Shown here: piece by piece, positions 44,460 through 53,504 of the stretch
How positions within the stretch are numbered: position 1 is the first letter of the stretch
How the letters are laid out: every line of letters starts with the position of its first letter
Origin: JAFKFH01 sp017307375
Lineage (GTDB): Bacteria > Pseudomonadota > Alphaproteobacteria > Ferrovibrionales > Ferrovibrionaceae
Direction of reading: 5' to 3'
Length of the DNA stretch: 64,000 bases
Assembly: GCA_965229335.1 (NCBI GenBank)
Contig: OZ245874.1
Span: 1,364,001-1,428,000 of the forward strand
Notes under the pieces: generated by a model
Databases searched by the model: none
Told to the model about the DNA's origin: nothing
The model's input: the letters and a program-made list of their open reading frames with translations, nothing else
Program-made: the position numbers and the translations under genes

Positions 44460-45944
44460 ATGTCCGCTAGCATCGACTGGCGCGCGCGCGCTGCCGCGCT
44501 CTCCCTCAACGGTCAAGCCTTCGTCGGCGGGCGCTACGTCGCCTCGCTGTCGGGCAAGACCTTCGACTGCGTCAATCCGGCGACGGGCAAGGTGCTGACT
44601 TCGATCGCCGCCTGCGACGGCGCGGATGTCGACCGGGCGGTCGGCGTGGCGCGCGCCGCGTTCGAAAGCGGGGTCTGGTCGCGCATGGCGCCGCGCGAGC
44701 GCAAGAAGCGTCTGAAAGCCTTTGCCGAGCTGATCGCGGCCAATGCCGAGGAACTCGCCCTGCTCGAGACGCTCGACATGGGCAAGCCGATCCGCGACAG
44801 CCTTTCCGTCGACCTGCCGCTGTCGGCCCAGTGCATCGACTGGTACGCCGAGGCCATCGACAAGGTCTACGACGAAGTCGCGCCGACGGCGCGGACCGCG
44901 ATCTCGCTGATCCGCCGCGAGGCGCTCGGTGTCGTCGCGGCGGTGGTGCCCTGGAATTTCCCGCTGCTGATGGCCGCCTGGAAACTGGGGCCGATCCTCG
45001 CTGCCGGCAACTCGGTCATCCTGAAGCCGGCCGAACAGTCGCCCCTCTCCGCCATTCGGCTTGGTGCGCTGGCGGCCGAGGCGGGCATACCCGACGGCGT
45101 TTTCAACGTCCTGCCCGGGTTCGGCGAGACCGCCGGGCGTGCGCTCGGGCTGCATATGGATGTCGATGCCGTGGCCTTCACCGGCTCAACCGAGGTCGGC
45201 AAGTATTTCCTGCAATATGCCGGCCAGTCGAACATGAAGCGGGTGGGGCTCGAATGCGGCGGCAAAAGCCCGAACATCATTCTTGCCGATGCCCCGGATC
45301 TCGACGCCGCGGCGACTGCGGCAGCCTGGGGCATCTTCTACAACCAGGGTGAAGTCTGCAACGCCGGCTCGCGCCTCGTCGTCGAGGAGAGCGTCAAGGA
45401 CCAGGTGGTCGAGAAGGTGATGGCGGTGGGCGGCGCGATCAAGGTCGGTGATCCGCTGGACCACGCCACCGAAATGGGCGCCATGGTCGACGATCGCCAC
45501 GCCCGGCGGGTGATGGACTATATCGAGAAGGGTATCGCCGAGGGGGCGCGGCTGCGCATGGGCGGCAAGCGCATCGCTGCGGAAGGATGCTTCATCGAGA
45601 CGACGCTTTTCGACGACGTGACCGGCGACATGACCATCGCCCGCGAGGAGATCTTCGGGCCGGTGCTGGCGACCATCGCCGCGCGGGACATCGACGACGC
45701 CATCCGGATCGGCAACGACACGACCTACGGTCTTGCCGCCGCCGTCTGGACGCGCGATATCAACAAGGCGTTCAAGGCGTCGCAGGCGTTGCGCGCCGGC
45801 GTGGTCTGGGTCAACTGCTTCGACCACGGCGACATTTCCTCGCCCTTCGGCGGCTTCAAGCAATCCGGTTTCGGGCGCGACAAGTCGCTGCACGCGCTGG
45901 AGAAGTACACCGAGCTGAAGGCGACCTGGATCAACCTGGCTTGA
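44460..45944 (+). CDS. NAD(P)-dependent aldehyde dehydrogenase (PuuC-like)
   Basis: 494 aa. Catalytic residues are in place: Asn166 (PWNFP), Glu265 (LECGGKSPN) and nucleophile Cys300 (YNQGEVCNAGSR). The overall sequence best resembles gamma-glutamyl-gamma-aminobutyraldehyde/betaine-type dehydrogenases. It would oxidise the aldehyde made by the FAD oxidase encoded at 36825. It is divergent from the regulator and uptake operon, and 10 bases upstream of the DapA-family gene, so those two are cotranscribed. Confidence 0.92.
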   Translation: MSASIDWRARAAALSLNGQAFVGGRYVASLSGKTFDCVNPATGKVLTSIAACDGADVDRAVGVARAAFESGVWSRMAPRERKKRLKAFAELIAANAEELALLETLDMGKPIRDSLSVDLPLSAQCIDWYAEAIDKVYDEVAPTARTAISLIRREALGVVAAVVPWNFPLLMAAWKLGPILAAGNSVILKPAEQSPLSAIRLGALAAEAGIPDGVFNVLPGFGETAGRALGLHMDVDAVAFTGSTEVGKYFLQYAGQSNMKRVGLECGGKSPNIILADAPDLDAAATAAAWGIFYNQGEVCNAGSRLVVEESVKDQVVEKVMAVGGAIKVGDPLDHATEMGAMVDDRHARRVMDYIEKGIAEGARLRMGGKRIAAEGCFIETTLFDDVTGDMTIAREEIFGPVLATIAARDIDDAIRIGNDTTYGLAAAVWTRDINKAFKASQALRAGVVWVNCFDHGDISSPFGGFKQSGFGRDKSLHALEKYTELKATWINLA

Positions 45945-45954
45945 GGGGGCGGCA

Positions 45955-46860
45955 ATGGCCGAACTGATGTTCAAGGGCCTGATCCCGGCCTTCCCGACGC
46001 CGTTGAACGCCGACGGCTCGCTGGACGAGGGCGGCCTTGCCCGCATCGTCGACTACCAGATCGGCCGCGGCGCGTCCGGCCTGGTCCCGGTCGGCGGCAC
46101 CGGCGAGGCGAATTCCTTCAGCCTGGCCGTCCGCAGGCGCATCGTCGAGATCACGGTGGCGACCGCCCGCGGCCGCGTGCCCGTCGTCGCCGGCGTGCTC
46201 GATCCCGGCCTGGGCGGTGCCCTGGAGAGCGGCCAGGCCTATCGCGAAGTCGGGGCCGACGGGCTGATGGTGATCCCGCCCTATTACGCGCGGCCGGACC
46301 ATGAAGGGACGCTGCGCTATTTCCGCGCGTTGGTGCCGGCGCTAAAACTGCCGGTCGTGTTCTATGACAATCCCTATCGCACCGGCATGGTCACGCCGCC
46401 GGCGACCATCGCCCAGCTCGAGCGCGAAGGCCTGATCGTCGGCATGAAGGCCTCCAGCACCGATCTCTACCATTTCGACCAGACGGCCCGTCTGGTCAGC
46501 GATCGCTTCTGCCTGTTGTCGGGGCAGGACACGCTGTTCGTCGAGCAGGTGATGCTGGGGGCCAAGGGGGGCGTGCTCACCTCGGCCGCGCTGCTGCCGG
46601 GCTACTGGGGCGAGGTGCAGAGGCTGGCCGAAACGGGGCAGATCGCCGAGGCCGTCGCCCGCCAGCGCCATCTCCACCCGCTGATGGATGCGCTGTTCGC
46701 CGAACAGTTCCCCGAGGCGGTGCGGCGCGCCTTCGCGCTGATCGGCATGCCGATCGGCCGGTCGCTGCCGCCGGTGGGCGCACTTTCCACGGTCGCGGAA
46801 GCGCGCCTGGCCGAGGCGGTGGCGAGGCTGGTCGAAGACGGCACATTGGCCCCGCTGTAG
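45955..46860 (+). CDS. DapA-family (dihydrodipicolinate synthase-like) lyase
   Basis: 301 aa TIM barrel. Schiff-base Lys165 (VGMKASS), Tyr137 (FYDNPYRTG) and the glycine/threonine loop VPVGGTGEANSFS (residues 44-56) are present. These mark a functional class I aldolase/lyase of the DHDPS/NAL family acting on pyruvate-like 2-oxo acids. The family includes lysine synthesis enzymes and many catabolic lyases or deaminases; being next to an ALDH favours catabolism. Substrate not determined. Confidence 0.87.
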   Translation: MAELMFKGLIPAFPTPLNADGSLDEGGLARIVDYQIGRGASGLVPVGGTGEANSFSLAVRRRIVEITVATARGRVPVVAGVLDPGLGGALESGQAYREVGADGLMVIPPYYARPDHEGTLRYFRALVPALKLPVVFYDNPYRTGMVTPPATIAQLEREGLIVGMKASSTDLYHFDQTARLVSDRFCLLSGQDTLFVEQVMLGAKGGVLTSAALLPGYWGEVQRLAETGQIAEAVARQRHLHPLMDALFAEQFPEAVRRAFALIGMPIGRSLPPVGALSTVAEARLAEAVARLVEDGTLAPL

Positions 46861-46892
46861 GCGCGCCGGCGGCCCGGCCGGAGACCGGACCC

Positions 46893-48413
46893 TCAGGCCG
46901 GGACCGTGAAGCGGGTGAAGCTCGCGTAATCGTGGCCGAGCGTCGCCTCGCCGGTTCGCACGCTTTCGGCGACGACGAGACCGGCGGTCGTTGCCGCGGC
47001 GAGATGGAGGTCGACGGGGATCAGGTACTGGCACGAGAGGCCGTGCAACAGGTCGAGCTGGGCTGCCATCGACCGGCCGCGGCAGGCGACCGCGATGTCC
47101 GGCGACACGGTGTGGGCCTCGATCGCGATCATGCCGTGCCGGCCGATCCAGGGCTTCCACAGCGCAAACCAGTCGACCAGATTGCGCCAGAGGTCGGATC
47201 CCTCGACCAGCGCACCGTCCGATGTCGCGAACGGCCCGGCCGCAACCGCTCCCGGCAGCGGATGAGCGGACCGCGGGGGCGTGAAGCTGCGGTTGTGAAT
47301 CACCGATTTGGAAACGTGCAGCACGTCGAGCGGATCGACGCCGAGCGAGCCGAGGTCGCGGGCAAGCCGCCCGGGATCGCCGATATCGCCCGGCAGCGTC
47401 CGGTGGGGGATGCCGGCTTCGGCCAGGCGCCGCTCGGCGATGGCGCGGGCCTCCGGGCTGTATTCGACCCCGATCATGGTCAGGGGAAAACGGTCGAGTA
47501 CGCCGCCGCGGGCGGTACGACCGGTGATCGCCCGCCATGTCTCGATCAAGAGCGTGCCGTCGCCGCAGCCCATGTCGACGATCGCTGCGGGCTGGCTCTC
47601 CGGCGGCAGCGCATCGAAGCGCGGCAGCACCAGGCCGAAGAAGGCCGGGGCGCTGGAGCGGGCGAATACCTCGCCGGAGAAACGGATGTCGGCCGCACGA
47701 TCGACATGGCTTTCGGCCTCGTCCTCGCGCCGGTCGCGCAAGGCGACGGGATCGCCGAACAGCAGCGTCTCGACACCGGCCAGCAGCGGCAGATAGGACA
47801 GCGGATAGCGGTATTGCGGCGCCATCAGCACCGCAAGCCGCCCGGCCGGGGTCAGCCGCGGGACGGGCGTCCGCTCGAGCCATCCCAGCGCGTCGAGACA
47901 GGCGGCTGCAGCGGCCACGCCTGCCGCCTCGAGGTCGACCGGCAGCGGCTCGGGCGCGAAGCGCCGCAGGGTCTCGTCGTCGTGAAGGCGCAGCAATGCC
48001 GGTCCGGCAACGAAGCCGGCGAGATCGCCCGATGCGTCGGGCGGGGCGCCACCCTCGCCGCGCAGCAGCCGGCCGGCTGCGGCCACCAGCGCCGGCGCTG
48101 TGGCATAGCGGGCGAGACCGGCGGCCCACTGCCGCCCCTCGGCGGTCAACCCCAGTTCGGCCTCGCCGTCGAACGGTGCGGCAAAGCCGACAAGGCCGCG
48201 CAGCGCCAGGCCCTTCAGCGCGACGGCGACGAAGCCCCGGTTGCCGCCGACCGCGTCGAGCAGGACGTCCCGCGGCAGCGGCCCACGGGCGAGCCGGTCG
48301 AAGACCCCGTGCCGGGACAGGGCGGCGACCGCGGTCGCGCCGGCAATGCCGTCGAGCTGGTCGCAGACCTGGGCCCAGACCGCGGCCTGCAGCCGGCGCA
48401 GCGCCGCGTCCAT
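46893..48413 (-). CDS. SAM methyltransferase coupled to the RiPP exporter operon
   Basis: 506 aa. The N-terminal 200 residues look like two winged-helix-type units (VFDRLARGPLPRDVLLDAVGG; LDALGWLERTPVPRLTPAGRLA). The methyltransferase domain begins near residue 275, with the SAM loop IVDMGCGDGTLLI (278-290), MIGVEYSPEARAIAERRL and later HVSKSVIHNRSF. It resembles AprA-type or O-methyltransferase-like enzymes of natural product pathways. Its start overlaps the exporter gene stop (ATGA), so it is made together with the transporter. It is the best candidate for an N- or O-methylating tailoring enzyme of the peptide, but the substrate is inferred from context only. Confidence 0.82.
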   Translation of the reverse strand: MDAALRRLQAAVWAQVCDQLDGIAGATAVAALSRHGVFDRLARGPLPRDVLLDAVGGNRGFVAVALKGLALRGLVGFAAPFDGEAELGLTAEGRQWAAGLARYATAPALVAAAGRLLRGEGGAPPDASGDLAGFVAGPALLRLHDDETLRRFAPEPLPVDLEAAGVAAAAACLDALGWLERTPVPRLTPAGRLAVLMAPQYRYPLSYLPLLAGVETLLFGDPVALRDRREDEAESHVDRAADIRFSGEVFARSSAPAFFGLVLPRFDALPPESQPAAIVDMGCGDGTLLIETWRAITGRTARGGVLDRFPLTMIGVEYSPEARAIAERRLAEAGIPHRTLPGDIGDPGRLARDLGSLGVDPLDVLHVSKSVIHNRSFTPPRSAHPLPGAVAAGPFATSDGALVEGSDLWRNLVDWFALWKPWIGRHGMIAIEAHTVSPDIAVACRGRSMAAQLDLLHGLSCQYLIPVDLHLAAATTAGLVVAESVRTGEATLGHDYASFTRFTVPA

Positions 48414-51301
48414 CAGGCGATCTGGCGCTTGGCCAGTTCGGCGAAATCGCCGGGCTGGTTCACCAGCTCCTCGTAGGTGCCGGTCTGCACCACCCGCCCG
48501 TCGCGCAGCACGTAGATCCGGTCGGCATGGACGATGGTCGACAGCCGGTGGGCGATGACGATGCGGGTGGCCTTGAGCTGGTCCAGCGCATCCGAGACAT
48601 GTTTCTGGGTACGGTTGTCGAGGGCCGAGGTCGCCTCGTCGAAGAGCAGCACGCGCGGCCGGCCGACGACGGCGCGCGCGATCAGCAGGCGCTGGCGCTG
48701 GCCGCCCGAGAAGGTCGCGGCGCCCTCCGAGATCACCGTCTGCATGCCCATCGGCATCGCCTTGATGTCGTCCTCCAGCCCGGCCATCCGCGCCGCTTCC
48801 CAGGCATCGTCGAGCGTCGCCCCGCCGACGCCGACGATGTTGTCGAAGATCGATCCCGGGACCAGCTGGCCGTTCTGCAGGACGATGCCCATCTGCCGGC
48901 GCACGCTGCGCATGTCGAGGGACTTCAGATCCTTGCCGTCGTATGAGACCGTGCCGGCCGTCGGGAATTCGAATCCCATCAGCAGGCGGAAGACGGTCGA
49001 CTTGCCGGCCCCCGACGGGCCGACGATCGCGATGAACTCGCCCGGGCGGGCCGAGATCGTCACGTCGCTCAGGATGTCGCGGCCTTCAGGGTCGTATTTG
49101 AAGGCGATATGGTCGAGGTCGACCCGTCCCGTCAATTCGCCGGGGCTGGCCTTGTCCTCGCCGGCCTCGGGCACGGCATCGAGGATCGGCTTGGCACGCT
49201 CATAGAGCGGGAACACCGCCATCGAACCGGCCAGCGCCCCGACCAGGCCGAGCATGCCGCCGAAGAAGCTGCCGAAGGCCGAGTTGAAGGCGATGAACTG
49301 GCCGACGTTGAAGTCGCCCCATTTGTGGGCGATGAAGAAGAACAGCCCGATCGTCGAGGCGGTGGTGGCGAACTGCGTGAACAGGCTCTGGAAATAGCCG
49401 CGCACCCGCGCCTGGTTGGAGACCGTCGTCTGGTGGGCGTACTGTTCGGCCCAGTCGGCATAGGCGCGCGGTTCGGCGCCGGTGACGCGCAGCTTGGCGA
49501 TGCCCGAGATCAGCTGCAGCACGCGGCCGGCGAGATGGCCTTCCAGCGCATAGAGCTGGCGCTGGAAGCGCAGCTGCAGCCAGGTGATCCACAGTCCGAT
49601 GCCGACGCTGACCACCACCATCAGGACGCCGACCAGCGCCAGCTTCCAGTCGTACCAGAGCATCATGCCGAGCGACATCGTCGAGAACAGCCCCGAGAAC
49701 ACCGACGTCAGCGTCGTGCCCGTCAGGATGCCGTTGATCGAGTTGATGCCCATCGCCCGCATGGCGAGGTCGCCGGCGGTGTAGGAGCGGAAAAAGGAGA
49801 CGGGAAGGGCCAGCAGCCGGTCCCAGACCGCGGCCTGCACTTCGCCGTCCATCCGCCCTTGCATCCGCAGGATGGCGAGCGACTGGCAGACCTGGAAGGC
49901 CGCGTTGCCGACATTGCCGACGATCAGGATCGCCACGATCTGCCACAGCTGGCTGAATTCGGCGCCGGGGATGATGTCGTTGAAGACGAACTCGGAGGCC
50001 AGCGGCAAGGCCAGGCCGATCAGGCCGGTGCAGACGCCGACCGACAGGATCAGGAACAGCATGCCGAGCCGGCCGGTGAAGGCATAGCGCAGCACATCCC
50101 GTGCCTTCAGCTTGCGCGCCGGGAACGGCCGGTAGAGGACCCAGGCATGGCCGTCCAGCAGCCCGGCAACGCGCGCATCGACGACGCGCCGTGTTCCGCT
50201 CCGGGGATCGACCATGACGTAGCGGCCGCGCTCGCGGATCAGGGCCACCGGCGCCTCGCCCTCGGCCAGGAAACCGACCGCCGAATCGCCCTCCTGCCGC
50301 CACCAGTCGCTGGCAAGGGCGACGCGCCGGTAGCGGATCTGCGAGGTGACTGAAATGGCGTAGAGGACGTCGGCCGGCCTCGCCCCCGCCTCGAAGCGCT
50401 GCTCGGGTGGGACCAGCGCGAAATGGGCGGCCCGCGCGACCATGTCGCAGCAGCTGTAGAAGCCGTCGGCCGTGGGGTCCTCGATCTTGCGGCCCGAGAC
50501 CCGCTCCGGATTGATCGTGGCGACCATCGCCTCGATCGCGGCGTCGACCTGGGCGTCGTCGCCCTTCTGCCGCCGGGCGAGGCGCTCGCGCTCGCGCCGG
50601 CTTTCGGTGCCGAGCATGTCGGCAAGCCGCGCGAGAATGAAGGCTTCCTGCGCGGCCAATGCCGGCCAGACGGCTTCTTCCGCCAGCGCGGTGGCGGTAT
50701 CCATCACCCGCAGCGTCGCTTCGCGCTCGGCCACCCAGCCCGCCGGGGTCAGCGGGAACACGCTGCCAGGCTTGAGCGCCAGCGCCTCCTGGTCGTCGGG
50801 CAGCAGCGTACCCTCGGCCAGCGCCACCCACAGCACGCCCTGGCGCACCGAGAGTTTCAGATCGACGAAACCGTCGCGCTGCTCGCCGGCATCGACCAGC
50901 GCCAGATCCCGCGGCGGCAGTTCGACCCGGACGGCCTCGGCCAGGTTGAGCACCCATTGCTCGATCAGCGCGCCGGTCTCGGCCGCGGTCTCGAAGCCGA
51001 GGATTTCAGCGATTTCGGTTCCGGGCCCCGGTACCGCGCTCAGCGCGACGCCGCTCGACGCCGCCTCCTCGCCGAAGCCCGACAGCATGCCGCCGGTCGG
51101 GATCCGGGCCAGATGGCGACGCGGTCCGGCCAATGCCGGGTCGGTCGCGGCGGCGAACAGGTCGACATAGCCGGCCAGCACCGCCCAGCTGCGCCGGTCG
51201 CGATCGAGCGGCAGCGGCCGGTCGCCGCCCAGCGCCATCGGCTCGCCGAGGCGGCAGGTCGGAAACGGGTAGACGTCACTGAGCAGCGATGAGCTTGGCA
51301 T
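48413..51301 (-). CDS. NHLM-type ABC exporter, second subunit (permease-ATPase without peptidase)
   Basis: 962 aa. A long N-terminal region (about 1-390) without a C39 protease contains repeated regulatory-like segments. Six membrane helices follow (about 410-700, from LGMLFLILSVGVCTGLIGLALPL), then the ATPase: Walker A GPSGAGKST, signature FSGGQRQRLLIARA, Walker B VLLFDEATSALDN, H-loop VIAHRLST. This layout matches the NHLM bacteriocin-system ABC2 protein, which partners the peptidase-bearing ABC1 protein encoded just upstream (26-bp overlap). Together they export RiPP peptides across the inner membrane. Confidence 0.92.
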   Translation of the reverse strand: MPSSSLLSDVYPFPTCRLGEPMALGGDRPLPLDRDRRSWAVLAGYVDLFAAATDPALAGPRRHLARIPTGGMLSGFGEEAASSGVALSAVPGPGTEIAEILGFETAAETGALIEQWVLNLAEAVRVELPPRDLALVDAGEQRDGFVDLKLSVRQGVLWVALAEGTLLPDDQEALALKPGSVFPLTPAGWVAEREATLRVMDTATALAEEAVWPALAAQEAFILARLADMLGTESRRERERLARRQKGDDAQVDAAIEAMVATINPERVSGRKIEDPTADGFYSCCDMVARAAHFALVPPEQRFEAGARPADVLYAISVTSQIRYRRVALASDWWRQEGDSAVGFLAEGEAPVALIRERGRYVMVDPRSGTRRVVDARVAGLLDGHAWVLYRPFPARKLKARDVLRYAFTGRLGMLFLILSVGVCTGLIGLALPLASEFVFNDIIPGAEFSQLWQIVAILIVGNVGNAAFQVCQSLAILRMQGRMDGEVQAAVWDRLLALPVSFFRSYTAGDLAMRAMGINSINGILTGTTLTSVFSGLFSTMSLGMMLWYDWKLALVGVLMVVVSVGIGLWITWLQLRFQRQLYALEGHLAGRVLQLISGIAKLRVTGAEPRAYADWAEQYAHQTTVSNQARVRGYFQSLFTQFATTASTIGLFFFIAHKWGDFNVGQFIAFNSAFGSFFGGMLGLVGALAGSMAVFPLYERAKPILDAVPEAGEDKASPGELTGRVDLDHIAFKYDPEGRDILSDVTISARPGEFIAIVGPSGAGKSTVFRLLMGFEFPTAGTVSYDGKDLKSLDMRSVRRQMGIVLQNGQLVPGSIFDNIVGVGGATLDDAWEAARMAGLEDDIKAMPMGMQTVISEGAATFSGGQRQRLLIARAVVGRPRVLLFDEATSALDNRTQKHVSDALDQLKATRIVIAHRLSTIVHADRIYVLRDGRVVQTGTYEELVNQPGDFAELAKRQIA

Positions 51302-53498
51302 ACTCGCCTTCCGCCTCGAGCTTCAGCGTTTCATGGGTGCCGCGCTGCACGACCTTGCCCTTCTGCAGCACGACGATCTCGTCGGCATCGCGGATGGTCG
51401 ACAGGCGGTGGGCGACGATCACGCAGGTGCAGCCGCGCCGCCTGACCGCATCGTCGATCAGCTTCTCGGTGGTCGGGTCGAGCGCCGCGGTCGCCTCGTC
51501 GAGCAGCAGGATGGTCGGCTGGATCGCCAGGGCGCGGGCGATCTCAAGCCGCTGGCGCTCGCCGCCCGAGAAGTTGCGGCCGCCTTCGGCGATCACCGAG
51601 TGATAGCCGGCCGGGCGGGCCATCACCACTTCATGGACGCAGGCATCGCGCGCCGCACGCACGATCGCCCGGTCGGTCATCGTCGCATCCCACATCGAGA
51701 TGTTGTCGCGGATCGAGCCGCCGAACAGGCTGATTTCCTGGTCCACGACGGCGACGGAATTGTGCAGCAGCCGCGGCTCGATGCGGTCGAGCGGCACACC
51801 GTCGAGATGCACCTCGCCGCTCCAGGGCCGGTACAGGCCCGAGATCAGCTTGATCAGAGTCGATTTGCCCGAGCCCGACAGGCCGACGATCGCGACGCGG
51901 CGGCCGGGTTCCACCGACAGGTCGAAATCGGTGATCAGCGGCGGATCGAGCTTCGAATAGCCGAACGACACGCCGCGGATATCGATGGCGCCGCTGAGCT
52001 TCGGACGATCGGCGGTGCCGAGCAGCGGCGGCGCGTCGGTGGCCGGGGCGGGGTAGTTCAGCACGTCGTCGATGCGCGTGAGGTCGGCGCCGATCCGCTG
52101 CAGCTTGCCGCCGAGATCGACCAGACCCTTGATCGGCCCGGAGAAGCTCGCCACCAGCGCCTGGAAGGCGACGAGATCGCCGACGGTGAGATGGCCGCGC
52201 ATGACCTCGAGCGCGCCGAGGCCGAGCACCAGCGTCGAGGTCAGCCCGCCCATCAGCACCGGCACCGCGACCAGGATCTGCGAATAGCGCCCGATTTCCT
52301 GGGTCAGCGAGACTTGCTGGGCCTGCACGCCGGCCCAGCGGGCGAAGAAGTCGTTCTCGGCGCCCTGCGCCTTCAGCGTCTCGATGGTGACGAGGCCGCC
52401 CATCGCGGTGGCCTGCAGCTTGCCCGAATTCTGCGCCAGCAGGCGGTTGGCATTGTCGCGCCGCGCCCAGACCAGCTTCAGCGCGCCGAGATTGGCAAGC
52501 GACAACCCCATCGCGACCAGCGCCAGCATGACGTCGTAGGACAGCATGATCGCGCCGTAGAACACGATCGAGATCAGCGAGACGATGTTGGTGGCGAGAT
52601 CGCCCGACAGCAGCTTGGCGACCCGGGTGTTGGCCTGGACCCGGGCGGCGAGGTCGCCGGCGAAACGCTGCGAGAAATACTCGACCGGCAGCGAGAACAG
52701 ATGCCAGACCATCTTCGACGCCGAGGTCAGGGCGAGCTGGGTTTCCAGCCGCAGCAGATAGCGCTGCTGCAGCCAGGTCAGCGACAGGCTGATCGCCAGC
52801 GCGAAGCCGAAGCCCCACAGCAGCGGTTTGACCCATTCCTTCTGCTGCCCGACCAGGAACTCGTCGATGAAGACTTTCGAGAACGCCGGGATCACGAAGC
52901 CCGGCACGACCAGGAACAGCGAGATCAGCACGACGAAGACGATCGCGGCCCGGGCCGCGCCGATCCGCGCGAACAGCCCGGCCCACACGTTCGGCCGCTT
53001 GCCGCCGCGAGTGAAGCCCGGCCCCGGCTTGAACGTCAGGGCGATGCCGGTGAACGACTTGGAGAACTCGGCCTCGTCGACCGATCGCTTGCCCAGCGCC
53101 GGGTCGTTCAGATGCACGCGGCCGCGGGAGAAGCCTTCGACCACCAGGAAATGATTGAAGTTCCAGAACACGACGAACGGCGGCTTGAGGGCGCGCACAT
53201 CGTCGAGCTCCATCCGCCGGCCGTCGGCCTCGAGTCCGTAGTGGCGCCCCGCCCGGACGATGTTCAGCGCCTTGGCGCCGTCGCGGGAGACGCCGCAGGC
53301 TTCGCGCAATTGCTCGAGCGGGACCCAGCGGCCGTAATGGGCCAGGATCATCGCCAGGCTGGCCGCGCCGCATTCGACCCCCTCCATCTGCAGGATGGTC
53401 GGGACCGGCACGCGCCGGGGGGGCCTGGCCTTGGGATCGGGCTTGGGCGGCGGGGTTTCGTCGTCGGCCGCGGCGTTGATGAGATCGATCAGGCTCAT
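51276..53498 (-). CDS. Peptidase-containing ABC exporter (NHLM-type, C39 leader peptidase)
   Basis: 740 aa. Residues about 30-160 are a C39 double-glycine peptidase with the complete triad Cys43 (EGVECGAASL), His116 (NFNHFLVVEG) and Asp132 (LNDPA). A six-helix permease and an ATPase follow (Walker A GLSGSGKST, signature FSGGERQRLEIARAL, Walker B ILLLDEATAALDPT). It should cut the precursor leader after Gly-Gly and export the core. The precursor encoded at 59611 has Gly68-Gly69 as the matching site. First ABC gene after the HlyD gene. Confidence 0.95.
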   Translation of the reverse strand: MSLIDLINAAADDETPPPKPDPKARPPRRVPVPTILQMEGVECGAASLAMILAHYGRWVPLEQLREACGVSRDGAKALNIVRAGRHYGLEADGRRMELDDVRALKPPFVVFWNFNHFLVVEGFSRGRVHLNDPALGKRSVDEAEFSKSFTGIALTFKPGPGFTRGGKRPNVWAGLFARIGAARAAIVFVVLISLFLVVPGFVIPAFSKVFIDEFLVGQQKEWVKPLLWGFGFALAISLSLTWLQQRYLLRLETQLALTSASKMVWHLFSLPVEYFSQRFAGDLAARVQANTRVAKLLSGDLATNIVSLISIVFYGAIMLSYDVMLALVAMGLSLANLGALKLVWARRDNANRLLAQNSGKLQATAMGGLVTIETLKAQGAENDFFARWAGVQAQQVSLTQEIGRYSQILVAVPVLMGGLTSTLVLGLGALEVMRGHLTVGDLVAFQALVASFSGPIKGLVDLGGKLQRIGADLTRIDDVLNYPAPATDAPPLLGTADRPKLSGAIDIRGVSFGYSKLDPPLITDFDLSVEPGRRVAIVGLSGSGKSTLIKLISGLYRPWSGEVHLDGVPLDRIEPRLLHNSVAVVDQEISLFGGSIRDNISMWDATMTDRAIVRAARDACVHEVVMARPAGYHSVIAEGGRNFSGGERQRLEIARALAIQPTILLLDEATAALDPTTEKLIDDAVRRRGCTCVIVAHRLSTIRDADEIVVLQKGKVVQRGTHETLKLEAEGEYAKLIAAQ

Positions 53499-53504
53499 GG
53501 GCGG

